DNA from: Lunularia cruciata
Lineage: Eukaryota; Streptophyta; Marchantiopsida; Lunulariales; Lunulariaceae
DNA length: 64,000 bases
Direction: 5' to 3'
Assembly (NCBI GenBank): GCA_948567375.1
Contig: OX419757.1
Location: 74,407,836-74,471,835, forward strand
In this document: positions 37,501 through 48,583 of the stretch, in pieces
Position numbering within the stretch: the first letter of the stretch is position 1
Layout of the letters: the number at the start of each line of letters is the position of its first letter
Translations under genes and position numbers: made by a program
The notes under the pieces: generated by a model
The model's input: only the letters and a program-made list of their open reading frames with translations
Told to the model about the DNA's origin: nothing
Database searches by the model: none

Positions 37501-39200
37501 TGGTCCTTCTTGTTCCTTTTTAAAACCACAAAAAAATGAAATATATGTGAAGGACTCCTCACTCCCCAACTTTGCTCTATGATCAATTGTGTCAACTTGT
37601 CTGTTAGCCACCCCCTATCCTTGTGGTGGACCTTCCTTTTGATCCAACTTGTACATCTTGGTTTTACTCTCCTTATCCCTTGACAAAGATTTCACCTCTT
37701 GAGGTCATTTTCATTCCTTTATAGGCTTGAACTTTTGCATAGGCTACATGAATCTTTTGTCAAATTGTAATGGAGTTGTATGTTTATGTGTTTGGGCATA
37801 CACTTTGTCCACATTGTGATATTTTTTGATCTCCTTAGGCAAGTCCAAGTCTTTGCTCAAGTAAGCCAGATGGTACATATGGGATAGGAACTTCTCCTTC
37901 TCTTTGTCCATCAAGAGGTTCATGAAAATGTAAAAGTGAACAATGAAGAAGGCCATGATGGTGGTGGAATCTTTAATCATGTCTTTTAGTAGCTTGATGA
38001 CTTTCCACAAAGCATTATAGCACAACTCACCAATGTCTACTCATGTACAAATGGAAAAAGATAGCTTGGTTTTGGTTCACTTACTTTGTTCATTTTGAAC
38101 AAAATAATAGTATTATTGTTTTGGTGATGGTTCAACAAGTAGGGTCCTCCATATCTTTGATCTTATACCCATTTTTAGATTGCTCCTCGATGAACAAGTT
38201 ATTGATTCTACCTTTCAATCATTTGTTGGTATGGCCATGTAGAGCATTGATATGAATTTCCTCAATGGCAAGCAATCTGTGCCCAATACTTGCTTCCAAT
38301 GATCCTCTATTCATATCATAGGACATCCTTGTAATGATTTCCTACTCAGATTTTTTGCATTCATGCAAATTTCTTGTAACATGGCTACATCCGCAAGACC
38401 ACAATCCCATAGCAAGAAGTCCATCTTCCTTTTCTTGATGTAGTTGGTCCAATAGTACAATCCACACTCAGAAATCTCAAGAGGCTTGTTCAATATTTAT
38501 ACCACCTTGGATCTTCTTAACTCAATTCCACTTTCAAGAGTGTGTTCAATCATGATTGAACATTTGAATTCTCTTGATAGTACAATTCATTGATCAATTC
38601 TACAATTTTGCTTCCTGAGTCCTTGATAGTGTCAAATTTCTTTTTGCAATCTGAGCTGGAAATTGCTCATACAATGTCATAGGAGATGTTGGTCATAGAG
38701 AGAGAAATGCAAGAATTGGATAAAATGAAAAGTAAAAAGTGTAATTGTAGAAAGATTTGACTTGCAAGGTGGCATTGGCCTTTTTATAGTCCCAATGAGT
38801 GTGGTCCATCTTTTTTCCATTGCAATACTTGGTGAAGGGTTTTGACTATCCATTGCACATGTGAGCCTAGGCATGAAATGGTCAGCAATGGTTCCTTGGT
38901 AGAGCATGCATCTTTTTGCATGATTTGGAGATGATGGCAAAAATTGGTGGAATTTTGTATTTTTGAAAATTTGTCACGGCCCTTGTTGTCCCACAAAATC
39001 TTGTGAAGTTGGAGCTTCCCCATAATGGAGTGGTTTATTATTTTTGGCAAGCCTATTTGAAGGCCCAATAGAACAAAAATGAAATAGGTCCGACTAAAAA
39101 ATAGTTCTGGTGCCATTCTCCTTTGGTTACCTTGTAGACCCATTTTGATGAGGCATCCTATCCCTCCATATCATGAGATTATGACTTCCTATAAACATTG
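34600..39200 (-). mobile_element. Large unrecognised repeat family U1, copy B (most complete)
   Basis: Read on -: a leader at 39143-38790; a TATA-like TATAAAAAGG at 38788-38779; then a frame broken by many stops. It has CGLYYWTNYIKKRKMDFLLWD near 38450, IVHFYIFMNLLMDKEKEKFL and YLSKDLDLPKEIKKYH near 37950-37830, a charged middle (37600-36920), a long coiled-coil region (36500-35900) and the end GLSQAPPAPPSEE with stop at 35819-35817. The noncoding 3' part runs to about 34640. Copy A on + has the same order. I recognise no RT, integrase or transposase. It may be a gag-only non-autonomous retroelement or a captured host gene spread by transposition. Confidence 0.55.
36570..37250 (-). repeat. 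Tandem duplication of about 340 bp inside U1 copy B
   Basis: 36570-36908 and 36909-37250 are close copies: both carry 'ttccttcatctttggatcca', 'cttccaatgcttctattgct' and 'gtcatctcctttgctt' at the same spacing. On - they encode related peptides around NGGLHWSYYDLAIEALEE and IGGLHYSYYDPSNRSIG. Within this region they are more alike than copies A and B, so the duplication is younger than the split of those copies. Confidence 0.8.
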
Positions 39201-39399
39201 CTTCATGCAAACAATACTTCTTGACACCTAAATTGGGTTATATACACAAAGGAAAACAACAAAAAGTAAAGAAAAATAGGGCTGAAAACAAAGTGTGTCA
39301 TGACAACCGTCATCAACCACACAATAGATTTTACTTCATATTATACTTGTTTTAGGAAGGATTTGGTTATGGTCATTTCCATTGGTTATTTTTCACTAT

Positions 39400-41283
39400 T
39401 TGCTTAGGCTAGTGGTCATTGTGTTGGTTGATCCTCTATATGGCTAGATGCATGTTGTCTACCTCTTTTACCCTTGTCTCCATCGGTTGTTGTTCACTTG
39501 GTAGCTCTTCCACTTGTATGGAGATTGGTTTGTTTCTTGGAAATGATTTTGGGCTTGGGAAGCATCATGAGCTTGTTGCTTTGGGCCTTCTTGACTTGTG
39601 ATGTTTTCCTTGATTGATGGCTCCATCCCCTCATTCCATGTTTTTTAAATAAAGTCAATGAAGGCTAAGGTTTGTGTTGGAGTTTGCCTTAGCTTGGCTA
39701 TAAGAGTACCCATGTCTTTCTCCTCTAGCGTCTTCTTTTTTAACAAAATTAACTCCGTGGTTGTATCAATCATAGGTGGTAATGATTGGGCTTTGTCATT
39801 GTTGGCCTCCACATGTACCTCCTTGTTGCTTGGCAATGAGACGTGGGTGAAGGAGTCATCAATTCTTGCTTCCTTGTTGTATATCTCCATCCTACTTGTT
39901 TGTGGGGTGAATTGATCAACTTCACCCCTTTCTTTTGGTTCCTCATCATTCATGGGGCATCCCAAATTCCATTATTGCTAAATGATACCTCTATCATTTG
40001 CACCACTTGTTTGCACTTCTTGGAAGTCTAAATTATTGGTTTGGCCCTAGTCTCCTTATATATTGGGATTTTGTTGTAGGTCTCCATAACTAGTACAAAT
40101 TTCCTAGTATGAGCAAACTCCTTGTCTACCTTGTGGTACTTCATAATTTCCTTGGGCAGATCAATATGTCCACTAGCATATGTTGGATGATAGAAGTGGC
40201 CATGGTATATCTCCTCCTCCTCCTCAGTTAGAGGCTCATCCCTATGTAGAAGTGAAAAATGAAGGGGGATGCAATTCTTGGGGTACCCTCAACCATGTCA
40301 TCCAATAGCTTGTTGACCTAATCTTGGAACATCTTTGCCCAACTCACAAGTCCATTTTCATGCAAGAGCTAAAAGAAGATTGCTCAATTCAGGTTCATAT
40401 GGGCTGTTCTCTTTGATCTAAACAACTTCATGAGGGTCTTTGGGACAACTCATTGAATCAGGACCTTAAGATCCTCTATTTTATATCCTTTTGTCAACTT
40501 TCCTCCTAAAAATGAGTCATCAATCCTATCTTTCAAGTCCTTGCTTAGACAACCATGGGATATTTCCATATGGATACAACCAAATGGAGAGAAGTCTTCT
40601 CCCATCATTCATTGCCAATGATCTTTTGTGCACTTGGTCGGACATGCTTTCAACCTCTTGCCACTCATGTCTATGTTATTGCAAATTTCTTCTAGCATAT
40701 AAAAGACTCCAATCCCACAATAAGAATTCCAGATTTTGACTCTTGAGGTAATCTGCCTTGTAGCATAAACTCCATTCCAACAATCACTAGAGGATTGCTC
40801 ACTATCTTTGCCAACAACTTCTATTTTCCATCCTTTGCATTTGTCTTACCATTGCTAAAATATTTGGATTTGCAGATCTACCTTGTTGCTTACATCCTCT
40901 TACATAGTCTCTCAAACTAGTTTCACAATTTGTTGGTGAAAATGTGAGTCTTGTCAATATTGGCCATGTTTTTCCTTCATCATGACAAAACCTCAATTGC
41001 AAAGAAAGAAAGTGAAAAGTAAAAAGTTCCCCTCATGGTGCGGGATACTGATTTTTATAGTCATATAGAAACCAGTCCATCCTTCATCTGTTGTGGTACT
41101 TGATGAGCGGTCACTGTCACATTGTAAAGACATGTTCCTTGCTACTGAATGGTCGGGAGTACTTCCTCTAGCAGCGCATTCATGCAAGAACCATGAATTT
41201 TGCTCTTGGCATGAAGTTTGGTGGTGTTTTAACTCACAATGGAAGTTCATATTGATAGAAATTTTTTCCCACTAATCTTTGTA
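39400..41283 (-). mobile_element. Repeat family U1, diverged copy D
   Basis: On -, a leader with CTATAAAAAT at about 41061-41052 and a pyrimidine-rich start correspond to the leader of copy B. Further on comes SGHIDLPKEIMKYHKVDKEF near 40165-40100, matching DLPKEIKKYHNVDKVY of copy B. The frame 39965-39645 (106 aa) follows, with SFTHVSLPSNKEVHVEANND in the place of the Ser-rich middle of copies A and B. It ends near 39420 without the full coiled-coil tail. Stops interrupt it. Confidence 0.45.
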
Positions 41284-41723
41284 ATGCCACAACCTTGTGT
41301 CAACATATTGTTGTAGTGTTTGTTACAATTCATTACAAAGGAGCTTTGTAGTGAGACTTGTTGTAAAAATGATAGACTTTCAAGAAAGCTATGTTATGAT
41401 ACAAACACAATGCCATCATCCTTTGGAATTGGGTCATAGTTGGGAATGGTTCACTTCATTAGGTGTTTGTCTACTGACTAACGACATTTGTTCATCTATT
41501 ATGACATTTTATCATGCTACTTGCTAGGTTTTTTAAAATTACAACACAAAAAATGAAATTTGGCTATAGGGAAGTCAAGCTGTGTCACTATAGTATCTAA
41601 TGAAGTTTGATCAAAATAGACACTATGGACTATAGAAAATAATACTTAGTCATTACAAGGATAGAAAATCCTAATAATTTGTGGTTGTTCAAGTATACTA
41701 TAGACTTCATCCATCTCATTCTT

Positions 41724-42060
41724 GCTTTAAAACCAATTTAGAAGACCAAAATCCAAGAGGACAAGAAGAGGATAAAAGGAGATGGATCAGAAACTAAATG
41801 TAGTTAAATCAAAATACCATAGATTTACCTAGGACTTCTTATTATACTTGAGGCAAGTACAAGCTTGCTTCCTGATTAGCATTTACTTCTCACCCAAATT
41901 ACTTAATCGCTAAGAAGGTTCTTCAACACCTTATAACCAAAAATTATTTCCAAGTACCTTACTAGCCTATTCAAGCCTTTGGAAAATGCAAGTGCGTTCT
42001 AAACATTCTTTTATAAAACTTCATAAAACATTCAGACTATTTAAATAAATTTTTATAATT
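41724..42060 (-). mobile_element. LTR remnant with degenerate Met-type primer site (inverted partner of 19.3-19.8 kb)
   Basis: On -, TGGTTTTAAAGC (41735-41724) is a degraded form of TGGTATCAGAGC, with three differences, two of them transitions of the C-to-T/G-to-A kind. Before it, 42000-41740 reads 'aataggctagtaaggtactt' ... 'cttgtacttgcctcaagtat' ... 'ctcttggattttggtcttct'. The same blocks in the same order occur in the remnant at 19460-19780 (+). Confidence 0.5.
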
Positions 42061-43640
42061 TATATGTCAACATTAATACATCAAATCTCCAATTATTTTA
42101 CCTATTTTCTTTGCTAGTTGATGATATCTTTATCATTTGCTTTGGTTTTGAGCTCTTAAATTATATCTTGACTATTATGAATATGACCGCAGAAACTTCA
42201 TGTAGCGTCATGAAGAAATGAGTACCTTCTAAATTTTACTTAGTAGCCAACCAAATCAGGTAAAAGATGCATGAATGAATCAGATATGGACCCCTTATAT
42301 TAGTGATTATCTTTCTACAAATATATAAATACAAGTAAACAATAAAAGTTTTCCTCATCAACTTGTGGAACTATATATGATTTTGGCAGCGGTTATATTT
42401 AGTCAATGAATATGTTACTGTATACACAAAAGAACATGAATAAGGTTTGCTTACCTATGATTTTTCTCGAAACTTTTGTTTTTATCTTACTTCTGCTAAG
42501 GCACGATGCTCTCGTTAATAACCTGTATACTAACTATTAACCGACAAGTATGTAATGTGCCGTAGGATAGATTTCACTTGTTTATATTATCGGGGTTGTT
42601 TACCTTCATGTTCCCTCATTCATTTTATCCTTGTAAAGTTGGATGCTAATTTATCTTACACGGCCGCCAATTCTCTTACCGGCTTACCAAAATTTTCCCC
42701 TTTCTATCTTTTATATATGAATTAGCATTAATGTATTTTATTTTCAACCAAATATAAAGTTTTATTAACTTGATAAACTATAAACTATTGTGTGTCGTTT
42801 CTTTATATTTCTGACATAACCAGGGACTTTCGAAAGCATCGCTTGCACGTACAAGTATAATAACAGTATCGACTATGCTCTCCAACTGCACGATCAAGCA
42901 TGTGGATTATGATGTTATTTATGAAAATCCTTTTCAGGCGTGGGATCAAATCTTCAATTATGGCTATATTCTTTTAGTCCCTTGCTACAGCAGAATGAAA
43001 CGGACCCATGATTCATTACTGAATCATCAGGCATGGTTTATGCCTCACCTCACGTTGAATCTACACCTAGATCAAACCAGAATTGCATGCTCAAAAGTGC
43101 CTTGTACCATCATCTATAAGTCCTCCAGAAATTACCCTCGTGATCTCCTACTAAAATCGAAACGAATCTTTACCTACTTAAGTGTTATGCAGTACTATAG
43201 CATCATCATACAGGAGGGGCTGATGCCATTCTTATGTTAATAATACAGGTAGAGCATTGGGGACCGAAAGTACAGAGCCTGCTACATATCTCCACCCCTT
43301 CAACATCATTATTATTCACTGGGGAACACCAGAATTTTTTTACAGTTCAAGGATCTTAGCCAAATCTTCTATGAGGATGTAGTGGGCACGATGAAAGTGA
43401 TTCAGAATTCCTTTTACTCCTCTTCTCTTTGTTTGTGGTTTTAAATGGACACCCATTGTGTTTAAATCACATGGGTGCCTTGGATAAGGCATTTTCACCT
43501 TTTGGGGTATATTTATAAACTAACAGGATATGCTCGTGGTTGCACCCCATCCACAAACTCAGCGATGAATTCACAAAGTGTTGCAAAATTCCACTAGTCT
43601 TAAACTGGAGAACGAGCTTCCGACAGATCAGAAGTGGAGA
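42061..43640. other. AT-rich DNA, no gene recognised
   Basis: The only sizeable frame is 42875-43240 (+, 121 aa, starting MLSNCTIKHVDYDVIY). It has no motif I recognise and no flanking gene structure. Probably a chance frame. Confidence 0.3.
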
Positions 43641-44021
43641 CACCTTGTAACCATCGACGAAACTTGAGGTACACCAAGCTTGGATTTGGTTCCGACAAGT
43701 GGTACGTACATCTAGTGAATAATCCTTCTGGACTTGCTACATATTAGTACTGTACTCCTGAGTGGAGAAGGACGCTAACGCTGAGACGTAATGCTGAGTT
43801 ACATCGTTGTGAGTTTACCACGTATAACACCTCGTAACCACACCATGAACTTGACTAAGTTACACCAAACACTGGATATGATTCCGACAACTGGTAATGC
43901 TCTTAATGACTGTTCGTCGGGACTTGCTACACGTTAGTACTGTACGCCTGAGTTGATTAAATGTGGATTAGGACTCTAACCTCTGATAAGTAATGTTGGG
44001 TTTACAGTGTTGTGAGTTTAC
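43641..44021 (+). repeat. Tandem duplication, period about 187 bp
   Basis: Copy 1 (43641-43820) and copy 2 (43828-44021) share, in order, 'caccttgtaacca'/'cacctcgtaacca', 'attccgacaa'/'gttccgacaa', 'gggacttgctac'/'tggacttgctac', 'gttagtactgtacgcctgag'/'attagtactgtactcctgag' and a final 'ttgtgagttta'. Noncoding. Confidence 0.75.
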
Positions 44022-44978
44022 ATATGGGCACAGCTGCAGGAGCCGTTAGCCGCCACAGCGTGTGGAGTGTGGCGCTGCGAGCAGGAGGTGACAAGCAGTG
44101 ATATCCTCGAGCCACATCTTCCAAGACGGACGGTGAAACGGAATCTTGTGGTCACTGGATGTTTGCCCAGAGCGAACTAATAAGAAAGAGAATGAACGCC
44201 ATTTCCTTGTGACGCAAGGAGGGGAATGGGAAGTAGAAAGGATAAAACTAATGTAGTTGGTAAGCTTGCAGCAAATTCAACGAGGAGGTAGATGATATGC
44301 ATACTGCAATTGTAAGGTACAAGTAGGTTCCATTTTAACACTCAAGGTAGAGACGATTTGCAAGGATAATAGAAACTCCACTGGTCCAAGTAAAGTTGTA
44401 CCGGTGTAAGCAAAAGAGTAAGGTTCTCAGGAGTACATACGACTCTCTCCACTTACTAGTCTTCGAGAGTAGCTCACCAGACAACAAGCAAAGACATTAA
44501 TCATTACAGGAAGTAAAAACAATACTTGTGTTTGAATATACACTATGTTTTAGAACTTTATTAACTTGTTTGATGTTTTTCATTTCAGAAGCAAGGTATT
44601 CACAGTACTTAAAAAGAGGAAAATTATTCTGAATCCGAAGATGAAATTCCTTTTCAACTTGTATTTAATATGGTTTTTGCATAAAAATATTACTGTGACA
44701 ATACCTTTTCCTCCGAATAGATTAGCTTTCCTTTCTCATGGTTCAAACTGAAAGGTGCGGGAAGGTAGGATCTTTTACTTGCTATTGCAAATATAACTCT
44801 ACTAAAACTCAAGTCTCTTAAACTTGACTTTCACTGAAATCCACTACCACGTCAAAATTATCTTCTCTACTTTCCCTCATGAATGAAAATCACTTCATTT
44901 TCTTTAAGCTCTTCAATAGTAAATTTTACAGATTGAACCTTCATTGCTATCAAAATCTATAAATTCATATGTGTAGTT

Positions 44979-45006
44979 GATTTTGATTTTGATTTTGATT
45001 TTGATG
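44979..45006 (+). repeat. Hexanucleotide microsatellite (GATTTT)n
   Basis: Four or more uninterrupted GATTTT units, followed by degenerate ones up to about 45035. A simple slippage repeat. Confidence 0.9.
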
Positions 45007-45544
45007 GAAAGATTTTGATTTCACTTTGATTTATCTTAAATTCCTTTGATGCCACCTTAAGTAATATGTTAAGTAATCATTTTAGTAACTTTACAATTAA
45101 TAATAATAGAATGCTTATTGAGAAGTTTACTGTTGTGTATTGAGTTTGGTGCATTATCATTGAGAATGAACATTGATAGGCATCGATCAATGAACATCGA
45201 TGGACCCCTTTGAACTTCATTAAATAGAACCTGTCTTTCATTGCTTCATAGTATTTTAACCATCATGTAGAGCATTTAACACGACATTGAATTATGTAAG
45301 CTAAGTTCATTCTTTGTTATAATCCATGGTTCAGTTAACGGAAAGAAGTTTAAGGAAGGTACCCGGAAAGTACTCACATGGGATGGCTAACTTAAAATTT
45401 TCATAATCCTAATTTCTTAAAAGTTCTCACCTGTGCCAAATTTACTATAGGAAACATTCCCAAAATACAATAATCTGCTAATGAGTTTTCTTGGTCTCCC
45501 TCGTCCGGGGAAACCGAGATCTCTAACATTTTGAAAAATAATGA

Positions 45545-45690
45545 TTATCAACGAGAAAAAGGCGAGCGCGGAGAATAACAAGAAGGATGGGAAATCCCAT
45601 CATGCCCGTACAAGGATAACACACATGAGGGGCAAAATGGGGTTAGACCCCAATAGTATTGGTATGAGAAATCTGTCCTACAGTTTATCA
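45545..45690 (-). repeat. Dispersed repeat family R1, copy 3 (reverse orientation)
   Basis: On - it reads 'ggacagatttctcatacc', 'aatactattggggtctaa' and 'ccccattttgcccc', the same blocks as copy 1. On + 'agaataacaagaaggatgg' and 'gagaaatctgtcctac' are near-identical to copy 2 at 13600-13800. Confidence 0.55.
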
Positions 45691-46369
45691 TTATGAAACT
45701 AGTTAACTTTATGAGAAAGTCGAGTACAATCTCAAAAATGTGTATAAATCATTCCATAGAATGAATGTCTTCCACAAAAGTATCAAAAGTTTGAAACAGA
45801 AGGTGCTACAGTAAACGAAGGAGGAAGTTAAAAGCACAGGAATCTAGTCTGCTTCAGTGCAAAATTCCATAAGTGGAGAAGACTCTTTATGGTTTGATGT
45901 AGCTCGTGAATACCACACCCGTGAACAAAGTAATGTGTTCTGTAGAGGTGTAGTGTAGGTGGAAAAGGTCAAGATTCCCACAGACTAACATCCCGATGCT
46001 CTCTTTTGGTGTGCCAATCAATTAATACAGGCATTTTGGAAGCATCGTAAATGAGTGTCTTCTTGCTGTAATCAACTTCCAACGTTCTGCCTTCTCAATT
46101 GCTTTGAGTCTTCATGCTTTGGTGCTGTAGAGCGGCACGCTTACGATATGCTTGTCAACTCCAACTGAAGAATTTGCCTTCTTCTATTGTTACTCATCTT
46201 CGAATCAGCATCATCAAAGCGTGAAACCATCAAATAATTGATCCTCCACAGCGATTCCATTCACGCTTGCTTGCGAAGAGTTTGCATGGGAGGGTGCTGC
46301 CGGAATTCCTTGATATCATTGGGCCTGGAGAAACGCCGGATAGAGAGAGCGCGGTAAAAGGAACGGAAC

Positions 46370-47290
46370 GGGAAGGGGACAGACGGGAACGGAAATTAGA
46401 GGAGGTAAACGGCGGGGGGAAACCGTGGGCAAACGGTGGGTGAGGGACTGACGGTGTGGGGTCAGCCTACAGGTAGGAACTGTAGGAAGGAGGTTTGTCT
46501 AGGCAACATGTAACATAACAAGCGAAACGAAACCTAACGTTGACAGGATAACCGTTAAGGATTGACCCAGGGCTGACTTAACTGTCGGGAAGGAAAGGGG
46601 AGGAAAGTCCCGGGAGGAATAGCTGCCGGGGCGGGGAACAGTTGCAGGCAGCTGGGCAGCGTGGGCCCTGGGGGCCGGTGTGTGTGTGGGGTAGGAGTTT
46701 AGGACGGGAGTCAATCGGGAGGGACGTAGGTGGGACCAATGAGGGGCGTAGGGCGCTCGCTCTTGCCCTCGCTCTTGCCACGGCGACGGTACTGGGGGGT
46801 AATTCACTCACGCCTCACCACACCCGGGCGGGCGACAACAACAGCTTCTCGGGGGCCCCCTCCTCTCTCGTAACCGAGCTGGTTTGGCTTCTTCGCTCGC
46901 GTAGTTGGCCCTTGGAGCGAACGCGGTACAGTCGAGAACTTGTACCGAAACCCCGCCCCGCGCACGGGAGCCTGTAGAGAGCGTGCTGGGTTGCTTGTTT
47001 GCTGCGGTAGAGAGGGAAGGAGGAGCACGAAGCGCACTTTGAAAGCGAATGTTGAAGGCAAATGCTTGATGCCATTCTGTCACTCGTTGGAAGAAGTACT
47101 GTTGCAGAGGAAGAAGAAGAAGAAGCGGATAGCGGGAAGAGAAATTGTTTGAAGGAAATTGGGGCGAAGACGTGGAGAGGGGAAGGGAAATTGGAGGAAA
47201 TTGAGAGGGTGAGAGTAGGGAAGGGACGGGAGAGGAGGTATGTGGACTGTCTGGGAAGAGAATTATGGACTGTATCGATTACGAGGTGAG
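46370..47290 (+). promoter_or_regulatory. GC-rich island, probable promoter/leader zone of the kinesin gene
   Basis: After about 30 kb of AT-rich DNA the sequence turns GC- and CpG-rich, with G-runs and later a purine-rich AGGAAGAAGAAGAAGAAG stretch (47106-47125), then GAG|GTGAGT at about 47285, a possible donor of a 5'-UTR intron. Overlapping frames on both strands are low-complexity (Pro/Ser/Arg) and differ from any protein I know. The role is inferred from composition and from lying 1.3-2.2 kb before the kinesin start codon. 44022-46369 holds nothing else recognised apart from the repeats listed. Confidence 0.35.
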
Positions 47291-48583
47291 TGAGCTTCCG
47301 AGAGTGATGGTTGTGTGTGTGTGAGTGTATGTTATGAGGCTCAGCGCACGTCTGCGGAGATTGTGCCGCGAGAGTGAGTGAGATTGATGATCATCCCGCG
47401 GACTGCATGCATGGGAAAGATAGTGTGGTAGCGTCAGCTACTGTACAGTGTCGGGTTTTCGGCTCGTTTAGCGCTCCAGCGATGCTGTTGCTGTGATCAC
47501 CGAGTTGGATGATGCGTCTGGGTCTCTTACGGGATCGTGACTTGTGGCTGCTCGGACTTTTGGGAAAGATCATGTGATGTAGCAGCCCGAATCTATCTGA
47601 ATTTGAAAGCGGGGGAACTGTATCTTGAATTTATCTTACCTCAGGGATGTCCAATTGACCTTCACCTTCTTTCTGTAGAGAATTTTCCACGCCTGAAGTC
47701 TACTCCATGTGGCCTTCGGAATTTTCGTTAAGCCCAGTAGGCAAACATTGCCATGTCAAACGGATTCGTTTAAGATTGTTCTTGCGAGGATTATTCTTAA
47801 AGCGCGTTGGCTTTGAATCTAGAGGAACTATAGATCCCAAGTGAGAGGACAGGAAGGTGCATGACTATCCTACAGTCTGCCCCTGATGAAGAGTTTCTCG
47901 GTGGCTTACTGTTGCCTTCGGGCAATGGAGCGGGCAATGTGATGGTGTAGCAATTCTTGCAATGATATCCGGTAGACGGACACACTGGAAATGTGTATCC
48001 TCGAGGTAGGAGTCTTTTTAATGTCCACTTCTTTACTCTACAAACGCAATTGAATACTTCGATTCATTCTTTGTTTGATATCAGTTCGGAGGACTGGAAG
48101 ATCCTTTCATGTCGCTTCTGTAATTGTCACAAATATGTCAACAGCGGGGCTTCTCTTGTCAGTGTGCAATATGTTGAAATTAGAACGGGTGGATCGCCGG
48201 ACGGAAAGTTTCCATGGCAAACAAAAAGTTCTTTCTCAACCCAAAACACTTTGAAAGTTCTGTCCTCGGATGATCTCTTGTCGACAGTCTCTCCGAGGAC
48301 GAGCTATCAGTCGACAATCTCCTAGTCCGCCACATTAAGTGTCTTCCCCTCTTTCTGCTTCTTATGGAAAGTTCTTGCCTACACCATCCTGCGAGGACCA
48401 TTAACTCGGTAGAAGCTGTTAAAGCTGCCTAAGTGGCTGAAGAATCCCTTTCAGGCTCAAGCCTCCCCCTCACCAGATTTATGCTGAGCCCACGAGTTGG
48501 GAGAGTTTGGTGTGGAGAAGTCACAAGCTGGATGGAATGCAGCTTGTCCCTAACTTCGAGACCACTACTCCCCTTGCGACACG

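Noticed and set aside
42875-43240. 121-aa open frame
   Set aside because: No motif, AT-rich decayed surroundings and no splice partners.
46499-47152. Overlapping open frames on both strands in the second GC-rich island
   Set aside because: Pro/Ser/Arg-rich chance frames; no domain, and six frames cannot all be real.
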